From NCBI GenBank assembly GCA_964598225.1, contig CAZRBG010000025.1, forward strand, positions 8,191 through 72,190: DNA of 64,000 bases. Direction: 5' to 3'. The stretch's first letter is position 1. Each line of letters opens with the position of its first letter. Shown piece after piece: positions 51,073 to 59,895 of this stretch. The translations under genes and the position numbers were made by a program. Below the pieces are notes generated by a model. It ran no database searches, was not told the origin of the DNA, and worked only from the letters and a program-made list of their open reading frames with translations. The DNA comes from SG8-4 sp964598225. Lineage in GTDB: Bacteria > Planctomycetota > Phycisphaerae > Sedimentisphaerales > Anaerobacaceae.

Positions 51073-51792
51073 TCATTCGGCTGCGATCTTCCTCAAATGA
51101 GCCACTTCGTTGGGCGTCAGCTTCCTGTATTTGCCGACTCCGAGGCCTCGCGAGGTTATCTTGCCGATTTTCGTTCTCTTGAGCGATTTTACGGGCAGGC
51201 CAACCTTCGCCAGCGTTCTGCGTATCTGCCGGTTGAGCCCCTGCCGGATCGTTACCTCGATCAGCGATTCCTTGTGCCCGCGTTTGAGGATTTTGGCGGA
51301 CGCCCTGCCGGTCTTACCCTCGGCGAGCCACATCCCTTTCTTGATCTTTTCGAGCTGGCCGCCGGCTATTTTGCCTTTGACGCCGACCACGTAAGTTTTG
51401 GGCAGTCCGTATCTCGGATGCGTCAGCTTGTTGACCAGCTCGGTGTCGTTGGTGAGGATGATTACTCCCGTCGTATCGGCATCGAGCCTGCCGACGCAGA
51501 CGATTCGCTCGGGACAGCGGACGATATCTATCGCCTTTTTCCTGCCCTGGGGGTCGCTGCTGGTGCAGATCACCCCTTTGGGCTTGTTCAAGAGGTAATA
51601 GACCTTACGGGCCTGCTGGATTCGCTTGCCGTTAACGGTTATGACGTCTTTTTCCGGGTCTGCGAAGGCGGGCAGCTCGTCTACGACCTTTCGGTTCACA
51701 CGAACCGCTCCGGCAAGAATCAACTCCTCGCACTTTCTGCGAGAATCGACGCCCGCCGCCGCTAAAACTTTTTGTAATCTTTGTTCCGCCAT
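51073..51792 (-). CDS. rluB: rRNA pseudouridine synthase (RluB/RsuA type)
   Basis: 239 residues. An S4 domain (RLQKVLAAAGVDSRRKCEELILAGAVRVNRKVV) and a catalytic domain with GRLDADTTGVIILTND (nucleophilic Asp) and IRQGLNRQIRRTLAKVG. The C-terminus is basic. Modifies a uridine in 23S or 16S rRNA; the exact site is not readable from sequence. Confidence 0.93.
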   Translation of the reverse strand: MAEQRLQKVLAAAGVDSRRKCEELILAGAVRVNRKVVDELPAFADPEKDVITVNGKRIQQARKVYYLLNKPKGVICTSSDPQGRKKAIDIVRCPERIVCVGRLDADTTGVIILTNDTELVNKLTHPRYGLPKTYVVGVKGKIAGGQLEKIKKGMWLAEGKTGRASAKILKRGHKESLIEVTIRQGLNRQIRRTLAKVGLPVKSLKRTKIGKITSRGLGVGKYRKLTPNEVAHLRKIAAE

Positions 51793-52019
51793 TCTTTCAC
51801 TTCAAAAGACTTACTGTACCACCAACTGATTCTATTCTGATAACTCAGAATTTTATACCAGGGTTATCATAATATATTATCCCGATACCCGCCAGGTCGG
51901 AAAACGCGGTTTATATCGCCGATAACGAGAAAAATGATTCTATCGCGACTGCGGCCGACGCCAATATCTGTCACGATAGCCCTTCTGCCGCAAAAAGACC
52001 CCGACATCGTCTTTTTTTG

Positions 52020-52048
52020 TTGACTTGGGGGCCTTTTCCTGAGATAAT
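52020..52048 (+). promoter_or_regulatory. Strong promoter of the coiled-coil protein gene
   Basis: TTGACT (52020-52025), 17-base spacer, GATAAT (52043-52048). Just upstream AAAAAGAC (51992-51999) and GTCTTTTT (52009-52016) form a small inverted repeat that could end transcripts from the left. Confidence 0.65.
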
Positions 52049-52103
52049 ATGGTTCTGGACAAGCATTTAAGGGTGATTTCTTTATATCTGAGGAGTTGTT
52101 ACT

Positions 52104-53552
52104 ATGCCAGCACGCAGGAGAAAGCAGAGCAATGCAATGCTCTACACTCTGATAACCTTTGTCGGCCTTTTCATCGCAACCACGACGGTTGCCGTGATCT
52201 ACTACGTCAAGGCCGAGGAATACAAGACGGACCGGAACGACCTGGAGCAGAGAATAGACGAACTTGCCACGGAAAGCCAAAGGAACGCGCTGGGAAGTAC
52301 CGTTGGAGCAAGGCAGGGAGGGGAAACCTATCTCGGTCTGCTCACGGATTACGTAGACGAAACTGTAACCATGATCTTAGGCGGGGTTCCGGCACCGGAC
52401 GAATCTGCGGAAATCAAAGTCAACAACGCCGAGAAGTCAGCGGCAGAGGCGCTGAATCTTGCCTCTGAGCCGGATCAGATCACCATCACCGATCCTAACA
52501 GCATAGGGCTCGTTCAAACGATGAAAGATCTCGTGGCGGCTCTTAAAGCCACAACCGAGGCCAAACTCGATATGGAGCAGACGCTGGCCGAGAAACAAGA
52601 GGAATTTGCCAACGCTCTACAGTTAAATGCCGAGGCGTTCGATACCCTGCAGGCTGAGAAGGACAGGCTTCAGCAACAATTTAATGAAACCAAAGAGGAT
52701 TATGACGAACTTCGCGCGTTGCTGCAGCAGACGACAAGCGAACAGGTGCAGACCCTCAGAACGCAGTTGGATCAGACTCAGCAAGAATTGACTGCGACCA
52801 ATGATGCCTTGCTCAAAACCGAGGCGGAGTTGAAGGACGCCCGGGAAAAGATGAGGCTCGCTTTGGAAGAAATCGCGAAGATCGAGCCCGGCCCGGATCG
52901 CGCGGTGCTGGCGAGAGAGCCCGACGGCCAGGTCATACTGATAGACGACAAGTCAAATGTCGTCCACTTAAACATCGGCAGCAACGAACACGTTTACCCG
53001 GGGCTCACATTCAAGGTGTATGACAGGGGCGCGGCAGTGCCCAGCGACCCTAACAAAGGCAAAGCTGAAATCCAGGTATTCGACGTAGCCGAGACGTATT
53101 CGGCGGCGAGAATTCTCAATCCGGACGTCAGCGAGCCCATTCTAAAGGGCGATATCGTTGCCAATTTAATCTGGGACGCCGACAGAACGAATGAGTTCGT
53201 GGCGGCCGGAGAATTCGACGTGGATCGCGACGGTCAAATCGAACAGGACGCCCTGGAGCGCATACAATCGCTCGTAGAAAAATGGGGCGGCAGGATGGCT
53301 GACACGATTACCATCGATACCGACTTTCTCGTACTGGGCAAACAGCCGTCGGTTCTCGAAGCGCCCACTCTGGAAGAGCGCGAGATTGATCCGAGAGCAC
53401 AGCAAAGGTACCAGGAGTCCTTAGAGAGACTGGCGAGATATAATCAGCTTAGGGAAAAGGCCCAGAATCTGTGGATACCTGTCCTGACCTACGAAAAGTT
53501 CCTGCACTTTATCGGATATGATACGCAGGTCACCCAGGCCGGCGCGATCTAA
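52104..53552 (+). CDS. Membrane-anchored coiled-coil protein, function unknown
   Basis: 482 residues. An N-terminal basic stretch and one membrane helix (MLYTLITFVGLFIATTTVAVIYYV), then coiled coil (about 40-60 and 150-260: AEKQEEFANALQLNAEAFDTLQAEKDRLQQQFNETKEDYDELRALL). A beta-rich domain follows (PDGQVILIDDKSNVVHLNIGSNEHVYPGLTFKVYD... KAEIQVFDVAETYSAARIL). The end may be an alpha/beta domain. I do not recognise the family. GAGGAG and a good promoter are present. Confidence 0.7.
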   Translation: MPARRRKQSNAMLYTLITFVGLFIATTTVAVIYYVKAEEYKTDRNDLEQRIDELATESQRNALGSTVGARQGGETYLGLLTDYVDETVTMILGGVPAPDESAEIKVNNAEKSAAEALNLASEPDQITITDPNSIGLVQTMKDLVAALKATTEAKLDMEQTLAEKQEEFANALQLNAEAFDTLQAEKDRLQQQFNETKEDYDELRALLQQTTSEQVQTLRTQLDQTQQELTATNDALLKTEAELKDAREKMRLALEEIAKIEPGPDRAVLAREPDGQVILIDDKSNVVHLNIGSNEHVYPGLTFKVYDRGAAVPSDPNKGKAEIQVFDVAETYSAARILNPDVSEPILKGDIVANLIWDADRTNEFVAAGEFDVDRDGQIEQDALERIQSLVEKWGGRMADTITIDTDFLVLGKQPSVLEAPTLEEREIDPRAQQRYQESLERLARYNQLREKAQNLWIPVLTYEKFLHFIGYDTQVTQAGAI

Positions 53553-54238
53553 GGGGCCGCGATTCCGATAGAAGCTACGAATACTTCACCGGTATATCGC
53601 TCCGAATGCGCGCATGTAAAGCCTTTCTTGACTGCGACAAACGTCACCGTCCGGGAAGCTTTGATTGCGATCCCAAGGGGCTGTCCCGTGTCGCAGTCCA
53701 GGCCGGACGGTATATCCACCGCCAGAACGGGGCATTTCGCTGCATTTACCGATTCCAATAACCGCTTGTAATCGTCTCTGACCTGTCCGCTCAGGCCGGT
53801 TCCGAATATGCCGTCGACGAGCATGTCCGCTCCGGCGGCGAATTGCTTAACCCGGCTTTCCATGTCATCGTCGTCCGGTTTCAACTGCTCTATGGAAAAA
53901 CCCATTCGGTCCAGGATATCCAGGTTTATCTTTGCATCGCCTTTGATTTTGTTGCGGTCTCCGCACACTACCACCTTAACGTCGAAACCGACGTTATTGA
54001 GGTGTCTGGCGATGACGTATCCGTCGCCGCCGTTGTTGCCGGTGCCGCAGAAAATACAGACATTCGGTTCGGCTATATCTGAAAGCTTGTCGCTTATCAA
54101 TTCGGCACAGCTCCGGCCGGCGTTCTCCATCAGAACCACGCCCGGTATGCCAAGCTCGTTTATCGCCCAGGCGTCAACTCTGCGTACCTGCTCCCTTGTC
54201 ATCACCCTGGCATTTTGTCCAGCCGAGTACTTTTCCAT
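53549..54238 (-). CDS. nnrE: NAD(P)H-hydrate epimerase
   Basis: 229 residues from MEKYSAGQNARVMTREQ. The YjeF_N fold: ELGIPGVVLMENAGRSCAELI, CIFCGTGNNGGDGYVIARHL, DMLVDGIFGTGLSGQVR and VLAVDIPSGLDCDTG. It re-epimerises damaged NADHX/NADPHX. The dehydratase domain is not fused. The gene overlaps the end of the convergent coiled-coil gene by 4 bases. A consensus -10 box lies 6 bases from this ATG. Confidence 0.92.
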   Translation of the reverse strand: MEKYSAGQNARVMTREQVRRVDAWAINELGIPGVVLMENAGRSCAELISDKLSDIAEPNVCIFCGTGNNGGDGYVIARHLNNVGFDVKVVVCGDRNKIKGDAKINLDILDRMGFSIEQLKPDDDDMESRVKQFAAGADMLVDGIFGTGLSGQVRDDYKRLLESVNAAKCPVLAVDIPSGLDCDTGQPLGIAIKASRTVTFVAVKKGFTCAHSERYTGEVFVASIGIAAP

Positions 54239-54244
54239 AGCCGT

Positions 54245-54272
54245 ATTATACATTGCATCGTAAAGCTGTCAA
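54245..54272 (-). promoter_or_regulatory. Consensus promoter of nnrE, leaderless start
   Basis: On the minus strand TTGACA (54272-54267), 16 bases, TATAAT (54250-54245): both boxes match consensus exactly. Six bases separate the -10 from the nnrE ATG, so transcription would begin on or beside the start codon. Confidence 0.7.
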
Positions 54273-54343
54273 TTGACACCAACCACCGCCGTGATTAAAA
54301 TCCGTTCTTTTGTTGGGCGGCAAATAAAAGGAACGATAGATAG

Positions 54344-54868
54344 ATGAATACGAATATCGTTATCAGGAATGAAACAACTTCCGATGTTGACATGATAAGC
54401 GAAGTAACTAAGGCGGCGTTCGAGACCCTGGAGATAAGCAACCATACTGAGCAGTTTATTATTGAGGCATTACGTGCGGCCAAAGCCCTTACCGTTTCGC
54501 TGGTTGCAGAGCTGGATGGTCGTGTAATCGGGCATATTGCTTTCTCTCCCGTGAGTATCTCAGATGGCACACGAAACTGGTACGGGTTAGGACCTGTTTC
54601 GGTGCTGCCGGAACATCAACGCAAAGGCATTGGCAAATATCTAATACAGCAAGGGCTATCACGGCTAAAAAGCCTGAATGCCCGGGGTTGTTGTCTTGTC
54701 GGGCATCCGGATTACTACAAGAAACTGGGATTCAGGAACGTATCGGGACTTGTACATGAGAGAGTGCCACAGGAGGTCTTTCTCGCGTTGCCTTTCGACA
54801 GGCATATTCCACAGGGCACCGTTACTTTTCATGAAGGTTTCAAAGCAAATGGCCAACAAGGGCCTTGA
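54344..54868 (+). CDS. GNAT-family N-acetyltransferase
   Basis: 174 residues. GNAT core: VSLVAELDGRVIGHIAFSP, YGLGPVSVLPEHQRKGIGKYLIQQGLSRLKS with the acetyl-CoA QRKGIG loop, and GHPDYYKKLGFR. The substrate is unknown. Its codon use looks more AT-rich than the neighbours. GTTGGGC lies 25 bases before the start and GGCCAAC overlaps the 3' end, faintly like integron cassette boundaries. Confidence 0.9.
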   Translation: MNTNIVIRNETTSDVDMISEVTKAAFETLEISNHTEQFIIEALRAAKALTVSLVAELDGRVIGHIAFSPVSISDGTRNWYGLGPVSVLPEHQRKGIGKYLIQQGLSRLKSLNARGCCLVGHPDYYKKLGFRNVSGLVHERVPQEVFLALPFDRHIPQGTVTFHEGFKANGQQGP

Positions 54869-54965
54869 ATCGCACGTGTTTAGCGCGGAAAGAACCAGGC
54901 CCATGTAGCGAGGGCTTGGGGCTGGTCGAACAGGATTGGCTATACACATAAGTGAAATTGGTTAA

Positions 54966-55709
54966 ATGAAGATATTACTGACAAACGACGATGGTATTTT
55001 CGCACCGGGTCTGGCAGCGATATACAGAGAACTGGTCAAGATCGGCGAAGTAACCGTTGTTGCCCCGTCCGACAGCCGCTCGGGGGCGAGCCACAGCATT
55101 ACTTACCAGGAACCGCTGGTCTGCAACAAGGTCGATATCAAGGGCTTGTTCGCCGGCTACAGCGTCCAGGGTTCTCCCGCCGACTGTGTCAAGCTTGCAG
55201 TAATGCAACTGCACAAGGATCCCATAGACCTGCTTGTTGCAGGCATAAACGACGGCGCAAATACGGGTATAAACGTCTACTATTCCGGCACGGTTGCCGC
55301 CGCAATGGAAGGAGCATTTCTGAAAATTCCTTCTGTTGCCATGAGCGTGGCCGCTGAAAAAACGATGGACTTCGAGGCGGCTGCGAGGCATTGCTCGAAG
55401 ATACTTGAGAAACTCATACCCGTCGAGAAAGGCGCTGTGATAAATGTTAACATTCCGCGGCTTTCAAACGGCGCGCCCAAAGGCATCCGCGTGGTGCCGC
55501 AGTCAAACAAAGGATTCGACGAGTATTACATCTCGCAAAAGAACGAGCAGGGCCAGACCGTATTCCAGTTGGCCGGCGAGCACCATCCGATCGACGGCGT
55601 CCATGCGGATTCGACATCTTTGCTTGAAGGTTATATAACTGTAACTGCGTTGAATCCCGACATGACCGACCACAAAAGAACGCGGGAGCTTATGAACAAG
55701 AAGTGGTGA
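54966..55709 (+). CDS. surE: SurE 5'-nucleotidase/polyphosphatase
   Basis: 247 residues. MKILLTNDDGIFAPGL with the metal Asp pair, APSDSRSGASHSIT, GSPADCVKLA and VAGINDGANTGINVYYSGTVAAAMEG are all present. Dephosphorylates nucleoside 5'/3'-monophosphates. It starts 98 bases after the GNAT gene and ends 4 bases before tdh. Confidence 0.96.
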   Translation: MKILLTNDDGIFAPGLAAIYRELVKIGEVTVVAPSDSRSGASHSITYQEPLVCNKVDIKGLFAGYSVQGSPADCVKLAVMQLHKDPIDLLVAGINDGANTGINVYYSGTVAAAMEGAFLKIPSVAMSVAAEKTMDFEAAARHCSKILEKLIPVEKGAVINVNIPRLSNGAPKGIRVVPQSNKGFDEYYISQKNEQGQTVFQLAGEHHPIDGVHADSTSLLEGYITVTALNPDMTDHKRTRELMNKKW

Positions 55710-55713
55710 GCCG

Positions 55714-56745
55714 ATGAAAGCGTTAGTCAAAAGCAAGGCCGAACAGGGTATATGGATGGAGGATGTGCCAATACCTAAGATCGGCAGGAATGATGTCCTC
55801 ATAAAGATCCTCAAGACCGCCATTTGCGGCACCGATATTCATATTTTCAACTGGGACGCCTGGGCTCAAAAGGCCATAAAAACACCCCTCGTGATAGGAC
55901 ATGAGTTCGTCGGAACGGTCGCGGAAATCGGCGCTAACGTACACGATGTTGAAATCGGCGAGCTTGTGAGCGGCGAAGGACATATCGTTTGCGGCCGCTG
56001 CAGAAACTGCCTGGCAGGACGCAGACACCTATGTATAGACCCGAATTGTATAGGCGTGGAACGCGACGGCGCTTTTGCTGAATATCTTTCGGTCCCGGTT
56101 TCGAATATATGGCATTGCGACCCGAAAATACCGACCGAAGTGCTTAGCTGCTTCGACCCGTTCGGCAACGCCGTACACACGACGCTGTCCTACGATCTCG
56201 TGGGTGAAGACGTGCTAATAACCGGCGCAGGGCCTATCGGGTGCATGGCCGTAGCGGTCGCTAAAAAAGCCGGGGCGCGGTACGTCGTGATTACCGACCT
56301 TAATCCATATCGTCTGGAACTGGCCAAGAAGATGGAACCCACCCTTGCCCTTGACGTCAGAAGTGAAAAAATCGAAGACGCCGTCAAGAAGCTCGACATG
56401 AAGGAGGGCTTCGACGTGAGCCTGGAAATGTCGGGCAGTCCGCAGGCATTCCAGGGCATGTTGGCAAATGCTTGTCACGGCGGCAAGATCGCTATGCTCG
56501 GGATCATGCCGCCCACGGCTATCGATTGGGATTACGTTGTCTTTAACGGTCTGACGATCAAAGGCATCTACGGCAGAGAAATGTTCGAGACCTGGTACAA
56601 GGCAACCATGCTGATCCAGGGCGGCGTTGATCTGATGCCTCTGATTACGCATCGTTTTGCGTATACGCAGTTCAGTGAAGCCTTCGACGTGATGAGGTCA
56701 GGCAATTCAGGAAAGGTAATTCTGGATTGGACACAGGAAAAATAA
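55714..56745 (+). CDS. tdh: L-threonine 3-dehydrogenase
   Basis: 343 residues. A zinc alcohol dehydrogenase: CGTDIHIFNWDAWAQKAIKTPLVIGHEFVG (catalytic zinc ligands), the four-Cys structural site in CGRCRNCLAGRRHLC, and the NAD fold TGAGPIGCMAVAVAKKAGA. It makes 2-amino-3-oxobutyrate, which the next gene's product cleaves, a complete threonine degradation pair. Confidence 0.95.
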   Translation: MKALVKSKAEQGIWMEDVPIPKIGRNDVLIKILKTAICGTDIHIFNWDAWAQKAIKTPLVIGHEFVGTVAEIGANVHDVEIGELVSGEGHIVCGRCRNCLAGRRHLCIDPNCIGVERDGAFAEYLSVPVSNIWHCDPKIPTEVLSCFDPFGNAVHTTLSYDLVGEDVLITGAGPIGCMAVAVAKKAGARYVVITDLNPYRLELAKKMEPTLALDVRSEKIEDAVKKLDMKEGFDVSLEMSGSPQAFQGMLANACHGGKIAMLGIMPPTAIDWDYVVFNGLTIKGIYGREMFETWYKATMLIQGGVDLMPLITHRFAYTQFSEAFDVMRSGNSGKVILDWTQEK

Positions 56746-56805
56746 GGCCGAGCGTGTCATCACCGGTCGGCAGGATGTGCATCGCACACCACGAGGAATT
56801 TAGCC

Positions 56806-57990
56806 ATGTTCGGAAAAATCAAATCGCATATAGCTGAAGAAATCGATAGGATAAAAGCCGCCGGGCTTTATAAAGGCGAGCGCATTATCACCAGCCCGCA
56901 GGAAGCGATGATTAAAGTTCGAAGCGGCAAGCAAGTCCTCAACCTCTGCGCCAATAACTATCTCGGCCTCGCCGACCATCCCGATGTTATCCGAGCGGCA
57001 AAAGAAAGCTACGACAAATGGGGCTACGGCCTGTCCTCGGTCCGATTCATCTGCGGCACGCAGGCAATACACAAGCAAGTGGAAGCCAAAGTGTCCGAAT
57101 TTCTCGGCACAGACGACACTATCCTTTATTCATGCTGTTTCGACGCTAATACCGGCCTGTTCGAGACGCTGCTGACCGCTGAGGACGCCGTCATAAGCGA
57201 CCAGCTCAACCACGCCAGCATCATCGACGGCATACGCCTGTGTAAAGCTCAGCGATTGCGCTTCAAGAATTGCGACATACAGGATCTCGAGGACAAACTG
57301 AAGGAGGCCAATTCGGCAAGATTCCGCATGATCGCCACCGACGGCGTTTTCTCGATGGATGGAACTATCGCCAGACTCGGCGAAATATGCGATCTTGCCG
57401 AAAAATACGATGCCCTTGTGATGGTGGATGATTCGCATTCCACGGGCGTGCTCGGCAAGCACGGCCGCGGCACGCACGAGTATTGCGATGTGATGGGCCG
57501 CGTCGACATCCTGACCGGCACGTTCGGCAAGGCACTCGGCGGCGCCAGCGGAGGCTACACAAGCGGCAGAAAAGAAATCATTGAATTCCTGCGGCAGCGT
57601 TCCCGGCCGTACTTGTTCTCGAACACTCTGGCCCCGGCAATCGCCGCAACCTCGCTCAAAGTTCTGGAGATGATATCGGCATCAACGGAGCTGCGTGACA
57701 AGCTTGCCGAGAATACCCGCTATTTCAGGGACAAGATCGCGGAGATCGGTTTGAATGTAGTCCCCGGCGAGCACCCCATCGTCCCGATCATGCTCGGCGA
57801 AGCCGTCCTGGCCCAGGAGATGGCCGAGAAACTCCTCGAAAAAGGCATTTACGTCATAGGATTCTCGTATCCGGTCGTTCCCAAAGGAGCGGCCAGAATC
57901 CGCACGCAGATATCCGCCGCCCACAGCCGCCAGGACCTTGACTTCGCCATTGAAAAAATCAGCGAGGCAAAGCGGGAACTGGAAATCTGA
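56806..57990 (+). CDS. kbl: Glycine C-acetyltransferase (KBL)
   Basis: 394 residues. A PLP alpha-oxoamine synthase: LNLCANNYLGLADHPDVI, MVDDSHSTGVLGKHGRGT and the PLP Lys in TGTFGKALGGASGGYTSG. It splits 2-amino-3-oxobutyrate with CoA into glycine and acetyl-CoA. Sixty bases below tdh, probably one operon. Confidence 0.96.
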   Translation: MFGKIKSHIAEEIDRIKAAGLYKGERIITSPQEAMIKVRSGKQVLNLCANNYLGLADHPDVIRAAKESYDKWGYGLSSVRFICGTQAIHKQVEAKVSEFLGTDDTILYSCCFDANTGLFETLLTAEDAVISDQLNHASIIDGIRLCKAQRLRFKNCDIQDLEDKLKEANSARFRMIATDGVFSMDGTIARLGEICDLAEKYDALVMVDDSHSTGVLGKHGRGTHEYCDVMGRVDILTGTFGKALGGASGGYTSGRKEIIEFLRQRSRPYLFSNTLAPAIAATSLKVLEMISASTELRDKLAENTRYFRDKIAEIGLNVVPGEHPIVPIMLGEAVLAQEMAEKLLEKGIYVIGFSYPVVPKGAARIRTQISAAHSRQDLDFAIEKISEAKRELEI

Positions 57991-58030
57991 CCTCAATTGT
58001 AAACAGACAAGAACTAACTTGGAGGATAAA

Positions 58031-59617
58031 ATGACAAGAACAACTCGATACTTTACACGCGCAATAAGTATTCTTATCTTTGCGATAGGGATCGCCGCCG
58101 ACGCTGCCTGTGCCGCTGATCTGGCAAGACCCAACATCGTTCTGATAATGGCGGACGACCTCGGATTCTCCGACTTAGGCTGCTACGGCGCCGAGATTGC
58201 CACGCCGAACCTGGACACCCTTGCGTCTAACGGCCTGCGGTTTACCCAGTTTTACAACACCGCTAAATGCCATTCTTCCAGGGTCTCGCTGCTGACAGGG
58301 CTGTACTGCGATCAGGCCGGCAGCACAAAGCTCAGCCGCGGCGCTACTATCGCCGAAGTCCTGGGCCGAGCGGGCTACTTCACGGCAATGACCGGCAAGT
58401 GGCACCTCAGCGAGCAGCCCACCGACTTCGGCTTCAAACGCTACTGGGGACATCTGTCGGGAGCGACCAACTTTTTCACCGGCGACAATACATTCCGGCT
58501 CAACGGCGAAAAATGGAATGTACCGAAAACACTCAACGGACGCCCCTTCTATACTACACACGCTATTACCGATTTCGCACTGGATTTCCTGGAAGAGGCA
58601 ACTCAGGAGGACGACCCCTTCCTTCTATACGTTGCTTTCAACGCGCCACACTACCCGCTCCAAGCGCCCGAGCAGGCAGTACGAAAATACGACGGCTTTT
58701 ACGACAAAGGCTGGGATCAGATTCGCATCGAACGGCACCGGCGACAGCTCGATTCGGGGCTCTTGCCGGCGAAGTGGAAGCTCAGTCCGCGGCCCGATCA
58801 CGTTCCCGCGTGGAACAGTCTGCCGGAGAAGAAAAAGCAATGGGAGGCGGATCGCATGGAAGTCTTCGCCGCTATGGTCGATGTGCTCGATCAGAACGTC
58901 GGGCGGCTGGTCGATTTTCTGAAAGATAAGGGCATCTTCGACAACACGCTGATCCTCTTTTGCTCGGATAACGGCGCCTGCCCTTTCGAGCGCACACGCG
59001 GGCGCTACCTCAAGCCCTGGGACCCCAAGTCCTACTGGACCTATGACGCAAGCTGGGCCAACGCGGGAAACACGCCTTTTCGTCTTTATAAGCAGAATCA
59101 GCACGAAGGCGGCATATCTTCCCCGCTGATCGTGCACTGGCCCGAAGGACTCAAGTCCAGGCCGGGAGCAATCACCGATCAGCCCGGCCACCTGATAGAC
59201 TTCATGGCCACCTTCATAGATCTGACCGGCGCGACCTACCCGAAACGGATCGGCGACCGGCAAATCGATCCGCTCCAGGGCAGATCGCTGCTGCCGATCT
59301 TTCGCGGCCGGACGCGCGCGCCCCACGAGACGCTGTATTTTCACTTCGGCAGAGACCGAGCCCTGCGGCAGGAACCGTGGAAGCTCGTCTCGGCCAAGTT
59401 AGGCAGATGGGAACTTTACAACATGCAGGAAGACCGCACGGAGCTGAACGACCTCTCGAAAGTCATGCCCGAACGAGTTGCGGCGATGGAGAAAGAATGG
59501 TTCCGAATAGCAGAGCACGTAGACAGGCTTAAAGGCCGTGGCCTGGCCCCCGTCCGGGACACTCTCACGTCGCTGAGCTTCCGGAAAGACACCACCTCCG
59601 GCTCAGCCTCGAAGTGA
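58031..59617 (+). CDS. Exported arylsulfatase-type sulfatase
   Basis: 528 residues from MTRTTRYFTRAISILIFAIG with a signal peptide cut near ACA-AD. PNIVLIMADDLGFSDLGCYG, TAKCHSSRVSLLTG with the C-x-S-x-R formylglycine site, MTGKWHLSEQP and LFCSDNGACPFE are the sulfatase landmarks. Target probably a sulfated polysaccharide. Different subfamily from the sulfatase at 20517. GGAGG five bases before the ATG at 58031; longer readings overlap kbl. Confidence 0.94.
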   Translation: MTRTTRYFTRAISILIFAIGIAADAACAADLARPNIVLIMADDLGFSDLGCYGAEIATPNLDTLASNGLRFTQFYNTAKCHSSRVSLLTGLYCDQAGSTKLSRGATIAEVLGRAGYFTAMTGKWHLSEQPTDFGFKRYWGHLSGATNFFTGDNTFRLNGEKWNVPKTLNGRPFYTTHAITDFALDFLEEATQEDDPFLLYVAFNAPHYPLQAPEQAVRKYDGFYDKGWDQIRIERHRRQLDSGLLPAKWKLSPRPDHVPAWNSLPEKKKQWEADRMEVFAAMVDVLDQNVGRLVDFLKDKGIFDNTLILFCSDNGACPFERTRGRYLKPWDPKSYWTYDASWANAGNTPFRLYKQNQHEGGISSPLIVHWPEGLKSRPGAITDQPGHLIDFMATFIDLTGATYPKRIGDRQIDPLQGRSLLPIFRGRTRAPHETLYFHFGRDRALRQEPWKLVSAKLGRWELYNMQEDRTELNDLSKVMPERVAAMEKEWFRIAEHVDRLKGRGLAPVRDTLTSLSFRKDTTSGSASK

Positions 59618-59648
59618 AAAGCAGGAAAAATGAATGACTGCAAAGAAC

Positions 59649-59686
59649 CAGCCCCATCCCGATAAACGACAATCGGGATGAGGCTG
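59649..59686. repeat. REP-like hairpin, family C copy 2
   Basis: CAGCCCCATCCCGAT (59649-59663) pairs with ATCGGGATGAGGCTG (59672-59686) around an 8-base loop. It is an inverted near-copy of 50230-50271. The rest of 59618-59895 shows no gene I can support. Confidence 0.65.
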
Positions 59687-59895
59687 CCACCCATCGGCTG
59701 TTGTCATTCCTCAGTCAAAGGGTTGTTTTCGGCTTATATCTCCCATCCTTTTCGGAAATGGCCGTGGGTGATCGGGTCGACTTGCGGGGCGTTGGTGGCT
59801 TGCATGTTCGGCCCGTCCCAGTGGAGGGTTTTGCCGGCACGAACGGCGACAAACGCCTCTTAATCAACCTCATAATCGTGCTCCTTAAGGGAACA

